In this document: piece by piece, positions 9,955-19,900 of the stretch | Layout: each line of letters starts with the position of its first letter | Position numbering within the stretch: the stretch's first letter is position 1 | Source of the DNA: Planctomycetia bacterium | Lineage (GTDB): Bacteria; Planctomycetota; Planctomycetia; Pirellulales; Thermoguttaceae | DNA length: 64,000 nt | Direction of reading: 5' to 3' | NCBI GenBank assembly: GCA_030527015.1 | Contig: JAUNBR010000005.1 | Coordinates: 1-64,000, forward strand | Program-made: the position numbers and the translations under genes | The notes under the pieces: model-generated | Databases searched by the model: none | Seen by the model: only the letters and a program-made list of their open reading frames with translations | What the model was told of the DNA's origin: nothing

Positions 9955-12900
9955 TCAGAGTGCCTCCGATTTTGTCCGATCACGATTTAATATACGCATT
10001 TTCTTTTTTGCGATTTCTGCTTTATCACTCTGCGGAAACTTCTCCATCAGCTGCTGAAAATGAGAAGCTGCTTTTTCTTTTTGCCCCAGCACCTCAAAGC
10101 ATCTCGCACACTCATAATAAGCATCCGCCTGTAAAACCGCATCCTGGAAACCATACATTACCTGATAAAAAGTTTTAATCGCGCCCGTAAAATCTTTCCG
10201 TGAAAACTGAATTTCCCCCAGCATAAACAGGGACCGTGCCGCGTGAATTCCCTGATCCTCATCCACAATTTTTCTGAACAGCTTCTCCGCTTCCGCCAAT
10301 TTTTCCTGATTTAAAAGCGCCAGAGCGGTTTTATACTGAATGAGTGTCACCTGAGAGGATTTCGGATACTTCTGAGTATATTCTTCACATTTCTGCTGCA
10401 GTTTCGGCCAGTTTTCTTGAACTTCATACACTTTTATTATCGCCAGCAGCGCATCTTCACAATAACTTTTATTTAGATACCCGCCCTGAAGTGATAACGT
10501 TAAGTATTTTTCCGCAGCAGACCAGTCTGAAAGAAAATATTCACTCTGCCCAAGTAAAAATTGAAGCTCCGCGCGATTCTCTTCTTTCACATCTGTAACC
10601 TCAGCCTCCGATTCTGTTTTTTCCATGGACTCCAGAACTGAAAGAGCATATTCTTTCGCTTTTTGGTATTTTTTCTGCTTAAAAAACATCCACGCTAAAG
10701 GAAGTCGAGCATTCAGCGCGATAATGTCTTCTGCATTCTCTCGTATCAGTTCCTGAAAAATAGTTTCCGCCTGGACAACTTTTCCATTTCGATAAAAATT
10801 CACCGCCAGCTGATACCGTGCTTCACGCACCAGTTCACTTTCAGGAAATTTTTCCGTCAGGGTTTCAAAAAATTCCCGCGCCTCGTCCGGCTTATTTTGC
10901 TTCATCAGAGTCCATCCGATCTGATATAAAACCTTATCGCCAGCTTTCCAGAGTGCATTCTCCTTTAATAACTGCCGAAAGAAAGTTTCCGCTGCTTCAT
11001 ATTCCTGTTTTTGCATTTTACAGAAACCCAGTCCATAAAGAGCATCATAACGGAGATCCTTTAATTCTTCCATCTCAGAACGAAGAACTTTTTCCCAGGC
11101 ACTTATCGCCACATCATAATCGCCCACATTCATCGCCGCCGCGGCCTGAACATTTATGGCCATATCCACCAGACGGTTCTTCGGAAAATTTTGCACGAAC
11201 TGTTCCGCATATTTTTGAGCCAGCCGAACTTCTCCAAGATTTAACATACACTGACTTATCGCCAGCAGCGCATCCGGCCTCAGAGAACTTTCCGGATATT
11301 TCTCTATAATTTCACGAAACGCATGGACAGCTTTCTGAGGATTATTTTCCTCCACCGCACACCTTCCCAATAAAAAATAGACCTGATCCATTATTTCTGA
11401 CTGCGAAAAACGTTTTAATATATATCTCAGACATGACTCACATGTATCATATTTTTTTAGATCCAGCAGCAGACCTGCATAATCATAACACAGTACATCT
11501 CCACGAGAATAACATTCCTCCTCCTTCAGAGACTGCATCTGGCGAATCGCGCTACTAAATACAGTCCGTGCGCGTTCCTGATATTTTGAAATTTCTTCTT
11601 TCGGCAGCTTTTTACTCATCCGGAGCAGTGAATACGCCAGAATATGTTTCGCTTCCACCACAGCCAGAGACGACGAAAACATTTTATTTATCCGTACATC
11701 CAAAAACTGAATGGTATCTTCATCTTTCTCTTCCAGCTGAAGTCCATGCGCTACTAAAAGTATCCACTGCTCTGCCTGCGGATCTGCAGGATAACGTTTT
11801 AGTAAATCAGTATAAATCCTTCCAGATTCTGTAAAATTTTTCACACGATACGCGCAGCCTGCCACCTCCTGCTGAATGGCTTTTCTGATCATTTCCGGCA
11901 TATTACAAAAATGCTCCTCTTCCATCATGTCCTGCGCATACTGCAGAGCTTCCTGATACCTCTGTTCTTTCCCCAGTAAGTAAATTACCTGGTATGCAGA
12001 AAATGCCATCCATTCCAGCATTTTTTCATTATTCCGAAACTGTTCCGCCAGTTTTTTATAAATCGTAATCGCTTCATCTATTTTTGAGAGCAAAACAAGA
12101 ATATCTGCACGATCTTTTTCTAGAATATGAGTCAGAGATAAATGATGTGCCTCATTTATTTCCATGACACGATTTAAAATTCGCTCTGCGCTCTCCACAT
12201 CCTTTCGTTCTAAATAAGTCACCATCAGCTGATGTCCTGCCGCATTACACAGCGAAACATCTTCCATAATCGCAGGAGTCTGAAACGTTTCTTCCAGTAA
12301 CTGATGAATCATCTGAGGATCATGCTTCAGTATTACTTTCGCATTTTTACAAACATTATTTTCACGAATCATCGCCTGCGCCTGCTGATATAATGCCCGG
12401 CCAAGTAAAATGGACTCCGGGAAACGCTCTCTAAACTTCCGAAACTTTTCTTCCGCTTCCGTATACCGACGCAATTTTAAAAGAGTATCCGCATAACTGT
12501 AATGAATCATCGGAATATCCACACCATATTCCAGATAATCATCCTTACCCGTGGCCTGTAAATTTTCCGCTTCCTGAAACTCTTTATCCCTAAACAGAGA
12601 ATCAAAAGTTTTTTGCGCTTCAGAATAATTTTTCATCTGTAAGATAACGCTGGCACGTAAACATAATGCCTGCAGACGTAAATATTTTATCTGACGATCA
12701 TTTTTGTTAAAGTTTCCTTCATTCTGGCGATAAAAAGTTAATAACCGATTTAAAATTTGTTCTGCTTCGCGGAACTGTCTCTGCCCAGCAGCGATTTCTG
12801 CAGAAGCATAAAAAGCCAGAAGAGTAACTTCCGCAGAGGCACTCCGGGTCACGATAACATCAGAAAAAGCCCGTTTCGCTTCCTCTGTCCGGCCCAACTG

Positions 12901-13605
12901 CCGAAAGCACACACCAAGATAAAAAACCGCTTCTGTTTTATAACGTGTTTTTGGATATTCTGCCAACAAAACCTGAAATGTCTGAACCGCCTGCGAATAA
13001 AATCTCTGTCCAGAATGTGAAGACAAGACGCCTTCCTCCTTTACGTCTTCACCTTCATTTCGCTTTTCCCCTTTTATTTCTTCGTCATGCTCTGAGACAG
13101 GTCTTTTCTCCACATCCTCTTTTATTTCCGATTTCTTCTTTTCTGAAATATCCTGTGTAACCTTTTTCGCCATTTCAAAAATACAGAGCCCTTTTAAATA
13201 AAGTGTCTGATCACGCATCCGAAAATTTTTATCCGCCGCCTGCACTTCATCAAAAAGAATTCGCGCTTTTTCATACTCATTTTCCTGAAAAAGACAGACC
13301 CCCAGCTGATGCCTGGCAACTAAAATTCTGGTGTCCATGGGATACTCCGACAAAAATTTTTCCCATTCTTCCCGTGCCAGTTCATACATCCCATTATCCA
13401 TCAGACCATTCGCTGCATTAAACAGGGGAGTCGCTTTTTGATAATTTTCAGAAGGCATTTCTTCCGAGAAAACGGACGCTCCGAACGCCATACTCCAAAA
13501 GAGCGTTCCACTCAACAAAAAAGTTAATCCCATGCTTTTTTTTGAAAATATCATAAGAAATAAAAACTTTTTCATAAAATAATCGGAATGAAGAAATCCA
13601 CTCAT
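9955..13605 (-). CDS. large exported tetratricopeptide repeat protein
   Basis: The protein is 1216 residues, nearly all helical repeats of TPR type. Typical units are AREEWEKFLSEYPMDTRI, FREIIEKYPESSLRPDAL and FFETLTEKFPESELVREA, many with the 'eYP/kFP' turn of YbgF/CpoB- and BamD-like repeats. A signal peptide (MGLTFLLSGTLFWSMAFGA) places it in the periplasm. An acidic low-complexity insert lies near residues 150-195. I kept the upstream Met, which has AGAGGG ahead; a second start at 13575 (MKKFLF) is possible. The order TPR protein, ExbB, ExbD suggests a periplasmic scaffold working with the proton-driven pair, as CpoB does with Tol proteins. That role is an inference from neighbours. Confidence 0.9.
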   Translation of the reverse strand: MSGFLHSDYFMKKFLFLMIFSKKSMGLTFLLSGTLFWSMAFGASVFSEEMPSENYQKATPLFNAANGLMDNGMYELAREEWEKFLSEYPMDTRILVARHQLGVCLFQENEYEKARILFDEVQAADKNFRMRDQTLYLKGLCIFEMAKKVTQDISEKKKSEIKEDVEKRPVSEHDEEIKGEKRNEGEDVKEEGVLSSHSGQRFYSQAVQTFQVLLAEYPKTRYKTEAVFYLGVCFRQLGRTEEAKRAFSDVIVTRSASAEVTLLAFYASAEIAAGQRQFREAEQILNRLLTFYRQNEGNFNKNDRQIKYLRLQALCLRASVILQMKNYSEAQKTFDSLFRDKEFQEAENLQATGKDDYLEYGVDIPMIHYSYADTLLKLRRYTEAEEKFRKFRERFPESILLGRALYQQAQAMIRENNVCKNAKVILKHDPQMIHQLLEETFQTPAIMEDVSLCNAAGHQLMVTYLERKDVESAERILNRVMEINEAHHLSLTHILEKDRADILVLLSKIDEAITIYKKLAEQFRNNEKMLEWMAFSAYQVIYLLGKEQRYQEALQYAQDMMEEEHFCNMPEMIRKAIQQEVAGCAYRVKNFTESGRIYTDLLKRYPADPQAEQWILLVAHGLQLEEKDEDTIQFLDVRINKMFSSSLAVVEAKHILAYSLLRMSKKLPKEEISKYQERARTVFSSAIRQMQSLKEEECYSRGDVLCYDYAGLLLDLKKYDTCESCLRYILKRFSQSEIMDQVYFLLGRCAVEENNPQKAVHAFREIIEKYPESSLRPDALLAISQCMLNLGEVRLAQKYAEQFVQNFPKNRLVDMAINVQAAAAMNVGDYDVAISAWEKVLRSEMEELKDLRYDALYGLGFCKMQKQEYEAAETFFRQLLKENALWKAGDKVLYQIGWTLMKQNKPDEAREFFETLTEKFPESELVREARYQLAVNFYRNGKVVQAETIFQELIRENAEDIIALNARLPLAWMFFKQKKYQKAKEYALSVLESMEKTESEAEVTDVKEENRAELQFLLGQSEYFLSDWSAAEKYLTLSLQGGYLNKSYCEDALLAIIKVYEVQENWPKLQQKCEEYTQKYPKSSQVTLIQYKTALALLNQEKLAEAEKLFRKIVDEDQGIHAARSLFMLGEIQFSRKDFTGAIKTFYQVMYGFQDAVLQADAYYECARCFEVLGQKEKAASHFQQLMEKFPQSDKAEIAKKKMRILNRDRTKSEAL

Positions 13606-13942
13606 CTGAAATAACCCTCTTTTCTTACCGATTTATGAAAGAAAAAAATAAAAGATGAAAACTTACATTCATTTATTTTATACCCGATGCACTATAAAAT
13701 TCCGCTTCTCTGGCTTTTTTGTTTCCCTGCCCGCAGCAGGCTGGGCCGAAAATGCCTGCATCCAGAACCGCATAAAACAGAAATTTAAAGTAAACGCAGT
13801 GAAACAGAATAAAACATCCCAAAAGATGTAATTATCTGTAAGCCAGTTCCATTTTAAATTTTGAGCAGTCATAAAATAGGCTTTTCAGAAAACATAAAAC
13901 ACCGGGAACGTGAAAATTTATAGTACATCGGACACATAATAT
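13606..13942. repeat. gap with two TATAC hairpin elements
   Basis: A reverse copy at 13679-13801 carries an insert (CTGCCCGCAGCAGG) beside the inner stem. A degenerate forward copy lies at about 13848-13942. They face each other just downstream of the FemAB-like gene. Confidence 0.7.
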
Positions 13943-13960
13943 GACGGTGGAGGAAAACCC

Positions 13961-15061
13961 TCACGGGATGCCTCTTACGATAAATGGCCCTATCATTTTT
14001 GTTAGCCACACGGGCAATTTTTTCCACACGCGAATCGCCAGACCATACCCCTCTGGCCGAACGTCATCCATTCCGCCACGACGAACATAATACTGCCACA
14101 CACTGGGATGCGCCTGCGTCCCCCACTGTTTCTTAAATCGCCAGGTATTACTTCCTTCGTTACTGCGGCCAAAATCAAATATTTTTTGTCCTCTTTCCAC
14201 CGAATGTTTCAGCAGATGCCAGTACATAAACATATTCGCACAATTTACGTGAGAAGAATGTAACGCTGCTGCACTGGGCACTTCTGTTAATTTTCGGCCA
14301 TGAAGAAGAAGTGCGGCCGCCACAGGACATTTTCTTTTATCTGAAACCACACATATTTCTGAAGTCTCGGGCATTTTTTCTAAAATCAGTTCAAAAAGCC
14401 GTCTCGGGTACACCGGCGTTCCCACATCACGCATAATTTCGGCAAAAATTTCATAAAAATCTCCGACTAATTCTCTTCCTCCCCACATCACCGTGTGTTC
14501 CGCGCGCTCTCCTTTTCGAATCTGATTCCGGACCTTCGGCGAAAGCTGTTTCCATAACTCCTCCTCCGTCTCGGGAAGCTCCAGACGCATCAGAACTTTA
14601 TTTTCTCGTTTATAATTTAACGCCGGATGAAAGACCTCATGCTCATTTCTTAATTCCAGATAACGTACATCCAGTTTATCCGCCAAATAAACTGCCTTTT
14701 CCACTAAAAGCCGTTCCACCTCTGTACGCTGAGAAAGTGAAAAACTCTCACACACTTCCGGGGTAAAAATTCCTCCGACATTTAAATAAGGCTGGCCGAT
14801 AAGAAATTTTCCAAAAATCATACTTTTCATATATACCAGAGGTAACACTCCGACAGGCCTTCCCTGATGAAATGCAAGAAATGTATAATGTTTTTGATGA
14901 AATGCTGTCTCTAAAACATCCCCCCACGGAGAAAAACGCGCAGGATGAATCACGGAAATGTTTTCCGTCAGTGATTCATACCAGGTCTCTTCCTGAAAGG
15001 AATCCGCCAAAACCACAGAAATTTCAAAATTTTTAGAATTCATTTTTAAAATCTTATCCAT
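13961..15061 (-). CDS. FemAB-like GNAT-fold acyltransferase
   Basis: The 366-residue protein matches the FemAB-related family found near exopolysaccharide and PEP-CTERM/exosortase loci. It has the double GNAT-like architecture, with an N-terminal FLAFHQGRPVGVLPLVY segment and a C-terminal FDFGRSNEGSNTWRFKKQWG motif that is highly typical of that subfamily. Such proteins transfer an aminoacyl or acyl group during cell-surface assembly and act in the cytoplasm. No exosortase or polysaccharide cluster is visible nearby, so its substrate is open. Two starts are possible, at 15061 and 15043; the second has GGATAAG upstream. LpxC is the next gene upstream, ~700 bp away across five repeat copies. 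Confidence 0.82.
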   Translation of the reverse strand: MDKILKMNSKNFEISVVLADSFQEETWYESLTENISVIHPARFSPWGDVLETAFHQKHYTFLAFHQGRPVGVLPLVYMKSMIFGKFLIGQPYLNVGGIFTPEVCESFSLSQRTEVERLLVEKAVYLADKLDVRYLELRNEHEVFHPALNYKRENKVLMRLELPETEEELWKQLSPKVRNQIRKGERAEHTVMWGGRELVGDFYEIFAEIMRDVGTPVYPRRLFELILEKMPETSEICVVSDKRKCPVAAALLLHGRKLTEVPSAAALHSSHVNCANMFMYWHLLKHSVERGQKIFDFGRSNEGSNTWRFKKQWGTQAHPSVWQYYVRRGGMDDVRPEGYGLAIRVWKKLPVWLTKMIGPFIVRGIP

Positions 15062-15152
15062 AAGAAATGGTTTTCCCGTGTAATTTCTTAACCCGCGACA
15101 CGGAATAAATTTTCACTTCCGCGGTTTTTTCTTTTCATAACTGATTTTATTT

Positions 15153-15766
15153 TATACGGGTTCTCGTGTAAATTTCCGTTTTATACGGCTCTGAAACAGG
15201 TATTTTTACGAAACAAAAATGCCGGAAAAGCAAAATTTATAGTGTCATCGGGTATAAATACATTCACTTCTGCGAAGCAAAAAATACACGCTTAAAGAAC
15301 AGCACAAAACGGAAATTTAAAGGAGTATCAGTATATCATTTTAATTCTTCCGTGTTTCGCACTATAAAATCCTGCCGATTTATCCATACGAAAAAGAAAC
15401 ATAAAGAAAAGAAATGGTGACACGACAGAAATATACTGGTTCCACTTTAAATTTCCGTTTTGTGCGGCTCTTTAAACCGGCATTTTCAGCGAAACAAAAA
15501 ATGCTGAGGAAGCGGAAATTCATCGTGCCTCGGATATATATACCAGTTCACCTTAAATTTCCATTTTATGTGGCCACGAAAACAGGCATTTTCAGTCCAG
15601 TCTGCTCTGACAGAGAAGCAAAAAATACAGGGGAAATAAAAATTTATAGTACACCAGATTTATACTGATTTTACCTTAAATTTCCTTTTTTACGGCTCTG
15701 AAAGCAGACATCTTCAGCGAAGCAAAAAAGCCTGAGAAACGGATTTTTATCGCGCCTCGGGTATAA
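15153..15766. repeat. cluster of five TATAC hairpin elements
   Basis: Copies lie at 15153-15256 (forward), 15257-15335 (reverse, shortened), 15432-15540, 15537-15664 (with a longer insert, AGTCCAGTCTGCTCTGACAG) and 15661-15766 (forward). They fill most of the gap between the FemAB-like gene and lpxC. The last two share their boundary bases. Confidence 0.8.
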
Positions 15767-15780
15767 AACCAGCAGCATTT

Positions 15781-16707
15781 TCAGTTCGCGCCCATAACCG
15801 CCACGACAGGTTTCTTAACTCCAGAAACATGCTCTTCAAAAGGAAAAATACCCTTTTCTTCCTGGTGCATCAGCTGACGAACGAAACGATAATTCAGATC
15901 ATGCCCACTACGAAAACCAGTAAATGCGGCACTCCAGGTTCCTCCTGTCAGACTCAGATCTCCGATCAGATCCAAAAGTTTATGGCGTACACATTCATCC
16001 GGAAAACGTAATTTATTATTAATCGGACCTTCATTACCAAAAACCAGTAAATCCTGTTCTGTCGCACGCTGTGCCAGACCAGACGCCCGCAAAATTTCCA
16101 CTTCTCTGAGCGTTACAAAAGTTCGGGCAGGCGCAATTTCCCTTTTAAAAACTTCTGGAGTTAACTCGACTTCCATATGCTGATGACCGATAACAAAATT
16201 CGCACCATAATCCAGCTCATATGCCAGACGAAGCACGCCTCGGCTCAGAGGTGATATTTCCAGCCACCGATTTCCATCTTCCAGACGAAACGCATGATTT
16301 ACCTGATGTACCTGTACAGGGCTTCTCTGAGAACGAAAGCCCACCGATTCGAGAGCATCCACAAAAATAGATGCGCTCCCATCCATTCCTGGCATTTCGG
16401 CTGCGGTAACATGAATTTCACAGTTATCCACCCACATTCCAGTTAACGCCGCCAAAATATGCTCCACCATTCCCACGCTGGCTTCATGATCCAGCGCAAG
16501 ACACGTACGGTGAGATGCTTCCAGACGATTTTTATAAGAAACTGGAATTTTCGGATTTCCCGAGAGGTCTTTACGCACGAATACCAGACCGGTGCCGACC
16601 TCTGCAGGATGAAATTCCACGCGCACATCCTTTCCTGACCAGTACCCGAAACCCTCCACAGCGACTGAAGATAACAGCGTTCGTTGGCAGCGCGGAAAAA
16701 ATGTCAT
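15781..16707 (-). CDS. lpxC: UDP-3-O-acyl-N-acetylglucosamine deacetylase
   Basis: The 308-residue product is LpxC, the zinc deacetylase that commits UDP-acyl-GlcNAc to lipid A synthesis in the cytoplasm. The metal site is intact: Glu82-His83 in VEHILAALTG, and His242 and Asp246 in RHKLLDLIGDLSLTG. The catalytic His269 sits in GFRSGHDLN. Length matches stand-alone LpxC (about 300 residues). Some bacteria fuse it to FabZ, but this one ends after the deacetylase domain, and FabZ-like genes are found separately at 58.2 and 60.5 kb. AGAGAG precedes the start. The gene implies that this organism makes lipid A or a related lipid. Confidence 0.96.
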   Translation of the reverse strand: MTFFPRCQRTLLSSVAVEGFGYWSGKDVRVEFHPAEVGTGLVFVRKDLSGNPKIPVSYKNRLEASHRTCLALDHEASVGMVEHILAALTGMWVDNCEIHVTAAEMPGMDGSASIFVDALESVGFRSQRSPVQVHQVNHAFRLEDGNRWLEISPLSRGVLRLAYELDYGANFVIGHQHMEVELTPEVFKREIAPARTFVTLREVEILRASGLAQRATEQDLLVFGNEGPINNKLRFPDECVRHKLLDLIGDLSLTGGTWSAAFTGFRSGHDLNYRFVRQLMHQEEKGIFPFEEHVSGVKKPVVAVMGAN

Positions 16708-17120
16708 GGGAAGCTCTCTAAACAGGAGATTTTATCGGACAAAAATACAGATATTTTTCTTTACATTTTCTTTATTATATATTATAATTATATATCTTAA
16801 AGGAGGAAATGCACAAGTCGGGGATAAAAAATAAAAATATTATTCACTCTGAATACTCAAAAATTTCCCATCTCTGGCATTTCACCATAATATATGGAAT
16901 GCCTCTGCCAGCAGAATCTCACGAAACAAAAATAAAAAAAAGAAATCAGTAATTTATATCTGACACACGATAAAATTTTCGTTTCTCTGGTTTTTTGCTA
17001 TTCAAAAAATATCTGTTTCATGGCATCACAAAATGGAAATTTAAAGTAAAATCAGAATATTTTTATAAAAAAAGCGGGTATTCTGCCCATTTTTGTAAAC
17101 AAAATACACGCTTTTTTTCT
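16708..17120. repeat. gap with one reverse TATAC hairpin element
   Basis: The gap between lpxC and the Skp-like gene holds one reverse copy at about 16958-17060 whose inner stem is poorly kept. From 16740 to 16950 the sequence is AT-rich and probably contains the lpxC promoter; I cannot place it with confidence. Confidence 0.55.
17065..17120. terminator. probable bidirectional terminator after the Skp-like gene
   Basis: An A-run followed by AGCGGGTATT, a spacer, then AATACACGCT and seven T's forms an interrupted inverted repeat. Read on the minus strand it ends in a run of T's 11 bases past the stop codon at 17131, as expected for an intrinsic terminator. Confidence 0.65.
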
Positions 17121-17130
17121 TTTCACTTTC

Positions 17131-17862
17131 TTAACGGCGTGGCTGTCCCTGAGCTCCCACCGCTCCGGCTGTCGCCGCAGGCTGACCTTCTGCCGCCACC
17201 GCAGGTCGGATGGTCGATTTATCCGCACGCTGAATCTGCGCCAGTACATGACTGGTAATATCCACAGATCCTGGACGCGCCCAAATTACCGCTTTCGCCG
17301 CAATAAACTGGGAATAATTCACCATATAAGATTCATACTGCTGCGGTGAATTTAATAATCCAGGAATATTTTCCGGAAGTGGAGTGCGATCATAATTCAG
17401 TACGATACTCATTCCAAGATAATCCGCCACGCGCTTCGCATGTTCCCGCGTCATTTCATACGCAGTACGAATCACGCGCATCCGCTCTTCCGTGCCCTGC
17501 TTTACTAAAAGCATCTGTTTTGCGTTCATGTCGCTGGCCTTCCCAAGAATCTGAGCCTCAATTTCCCGATATTTCGGTGAATCTGGCTTATATTTCGCCA
17601 GCTGATCCCGTAATTTCTTGATTTCTTCACTTTCCTGCTGGACCGCCTGAATGGCTTTCGAGTATTTCTCGTTTATCTGTGCCAGCTGTGCATCTATCGA
17701 CGCATTTTCTGAAAGAAGATACACGATATCCACCAGCGCGACTGATGGAGGTGCCACACTGCGGCCTGCACTGGACTGTGTGCTCTGCGCATACACGGAA
17801 TACACCAGTGTAATTCCTAAAGTCGCCGCCCCGAAAATTAAACATAATTTTGATTTAGTCAT
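17131..17862 (-). CDS. OmpH/Skp-like periplasmic chaperone
   Basis: The 243-residue protein has a signal peptide (LCLIFGAATLGITLVYSVYA) and the OmpH/Skp arrangement. A short beta segment SVALVDIVYLLSENASI is followed by a long charged coiled coil (about residues 60-130), then a return strand MSIVLNYDRT. Skp-type chaperones hold outer-membrane proteins in the periplasm. In many genomes skp sits near lpxD, fabZ or lpxA; here lpxC is the neighbour downstream, which fits an envelope-biogenesis role. The C-terminal ~50 residues, rich in Ala, Gly and Gln, extend beyond the usual length. AAGGAG lies before the start. Confidence 0.88.
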   Translation of the reverse strand: MTKSKLCLIFGAATLGITLVYSVYAQSTQSSAGRSVAPPSVALVDIVYLLSENASIDAQLAQINEKYSKAIQAVQQESEEIKKLRDQLAKYKPDSPKYREIEAQILGKASDMNAKQMLLVKQGTEERMRVIRTAYEMTREHAKRVADYLGMSIVLNYDRTPLPENIPGLLNSPQQYESYMVNYSQFIAAKAVIWARPGSVDITSHVLAQIQRADKSTIRPAVAAEGQPAATAGAVGAQGQPRR

Positions 17863-18128
17863 TACTACACTCCTTGGTTCTTAAAAATCGACGATTCTTT
17901 CGCCGTAAAATATTTTTTTTTGAGAAATGTTAAATATGTATGACAAATTTTCATGTTTAAGTAAAGAGCAATTTAAAGTGATTTTTATATTTTCTCTCAT
18001 TTTTTTGAAAATTTTAGAATTTTTTGGCTTAAAATCTTCTTTTTTTGGCGTTCAAAATTTTATATACTAAATTTTTTGCCTTTTTCAGCTTAAAAATACG
18101 GTATTCTTGTACTTCCCGTACACCATAT

Positions 18129-18335
18129 TTATCCGATACACTATAAATTCCCGCTTTCCCTGTCCGCCGACTGGCCGGTCACAGCATTTTTTCGCTGAAA
18201 ATGTATGCTTTAAGAACCAGCAAAAATAAAAATTTATACCGGTTCCACTTTAAATTTCCATTTTGTACAGCTCTAAAAGCAGTTTTTCAGCGAAAAAATG
18301 CCGGAAAAGCGGAAATTTATCGTGTATCGGGTATA
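18129..18335. repeat. two converging TATAC hairpin elements
   Basis: A reverse copy at 18129-18238 (with a CTGTCCGCCGACTGG insert) and a forward copy at 18235-18335 share the few bases between them. They lie between tatD and the skp-like gene. The 260 bases from 17863 to 18128 are strongly AT-rich, with no recognisable feature. Confidence 0.8.
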
Positions 18336-18453
18336 AAAGAGAAACAGCATATATTTCTGTAAATCTTCGTTTCCACCAAAATATTTCACAATTATATATT
18401 ACTGGCATACAGAATTTTATCATCTTTCGGGTCAAAAGTCAGATTTCCGATTT

Positions 18454-19218
18454 TCACAAAAATATTTTTGTCATATTTTCATAAATCGCTTTCTGAAGCC
18501 TTTCCTCAGAAATATTTTGAGTAATCGCGACTTTTTGAAGTACCTGCATAAGAATTTCGTCTGTTTTCATATTTTGTTTCGGCGTTCTGTCCGTTTCCAC
18601 GAATAATCTTTCCTGGGGGACAGTTTTCACCACCTGCAGTAAACGTTTTCGTTTCAGATCAAGAATCGCCGGCGAAAGCGAAAAATAACATCCCAGATCA
18701 TAAAAAGCACGTGTCATTTCTTGTGGTGCCGAATATGCGTGTAAAATAATTTTCTCAGGTAAATTTCTCTTTTTAGCCATTCGGCGACACTCCGATAAAA
18801 GCACATCCCAGCACCTCACACAGTGAATACTCACAGGCACATTCCACTTCCACGCCATTTCCATCTGAGTACGGAAAAAGAATAACTGGGTTTCCCAGTC
18901 TTTCTCATTTTTCAGACGAAAATGGTCCAGCCCAATTTCTCCGACACCTGCTCCTTTCCAATTTTCTTGACATGCGTGTGCCAGCACCATTTCCAGATGA
19001 GTAATCCACTGTCCTGAAGCCTTTTCCACGAACCATGGATGAACCCCGAACTGTGGGAAAAGATAAAATCTTCGCTTTTCATTCATGTGCGCTTTCATTT
19101 CCATCATCCGCGCACACAGTCCTTCCCATTCCGATTCTTCTGAAGTGCAAAAAACCACGCCTTCCAGCATCTCCTGCTCTGTACAAGAAGGGAATACATG
19201 CGTGTGCGCGTCAAACAT
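18454..19218 (-). CDS. TatD-family metal-dependent hydrolase
   Basis: The 254-residue protein is a TatD-type amidohydrolase-fold nuclease. The metal-binding His-x-His pair opens the protein (FDAHTHVF). GVGEIGLDHF carries the first conserved Glu, VPVSIHCV the third His, KIILHAYSA the fourth, and LFVETDRTP the closing Asp region. Length is typical (about 255-265). Family members act as 3'-5' DNases or on tRNA ends in the cytoplasm. AAGGATC precedes the start codon. It is flanked by repeat copies on both sides and appears to be transcribed alone. Confidence 0.9.
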   Translation of the reverse strand: MFDAHTHVFPSCTEQEMLEGVVFCTSEESEWEGLCARMMEMKAHMNEKRRFYLFPQFGVHPWFVEKASGQWITHLEMVLAHACQENWKGAGVGEIGLDHFRLKNEKDWETQLFFFRTQMEMAWKWNVPVSIHCVRCWDVLLSECRRMAKKRNLPEKIILHAYSAPQEMTRAFYDLGCYFSLSPAILDLKRKRLLQVVKTVPQERLFVETDRTPKQNMKTDEILMQVLQKVAITQNISEERLQKAIYENMTKIFL

Positions 19219-19238
19219 ATGCCAGATCCTTTAAATAA

Positions 19239-19453
19239 AACTGGTTTTCCTTTAAATTTCCGTTTTGTGCGGCTCTGAAAGCAGGCATTTTCAGCCAAGC
19301 AAAAATGCCGGGGAAACGGAAATTCATCGTGCATCGGATATAAAACTGGTTTTCCTTTAAATTTCCATTTTGTGCGGTCCATAAAACCACAGATATTTTC
19401 AGCGAAACGAAAATGCCGGCCTGTCAGCGGACAGGGAAAGCAAAAAATATACA
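19239..19453 (+). repeat. two tandem TATAC hairpin elements upstream of tatD
   Basis: Forward copies lie at 19239-19343 and about 19343-19453. The second carries the CTGTCAGCGGACAGG insert. The first begins about 20 bases beyond the tatD start codon, so any tatD promoter must lie within or beyond these elements. Confidence 0.8.
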
Positions 19454-19569
19454 CCTCATGAGGCTCTGTCTGTAACGTTTTATACCGAATACGCTATAAA
19501 ATTTCGCCATAACCATTCACTTTTCCAAAAATTTTTATCTTTTTCTTTTTTCTTCAGTATATCTTCGAC

Positions 19570-19625
19570 CATAAAAAAAAGAAGAGGGAAAGCGTCTGCT
19601 CTCCCCCCTTTTCTGTTTTTTTAAT
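19570..19625. terminator. possible terminator between the YTV gene and tatD
   Basis: GGGAAAGC and GCTCTCCC pair with one mismatch around a GTCT loop, with A's on the left and T's on the right. It could stop transcription in either direction. The nearest upstream gene on the minus strand ends at 19901, with one reverse repeat copy (about 19775-19874) between. Confidence 0.45.
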
Positions 19626-19774
19626 TTTTTATCCCTGTTTATGTAAATTTTTGTTTTTCTGCATTTCATGGAACCAGAATATCTGCCACCATAATACCTC
19701 ATACAAAATTTTACATGAAACAGAGATTTTATATATCAGACGCACCTATAAATTCCTGCATCTTCAGCATTTTA

Positions 19775-19874
19775 TCCCTCTGATGCCTTATAAATCTCCG
19801 CTTCCGCGGCATTTTGTTTCGCTGGAAATTCGTGGCCGAGCAAAACGGAATTTAAAGTGGAATCCGCATATAAA
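19775..19874 (-). repeat. TATAC hairpin element downstream of the YTV gene
   Basis: A reverse copy with a shortened inner part ends about 27 bases from the YTV stop codon. Arms CCTTATAAATCTCCG and GGAATTTAAAGTGG are clear; the loop GTTTCGCTGG is altered. Confidence 0.65.
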
Positions 19875-19900
19875 TTTTTTGATGTTCATTAAATCCATTT

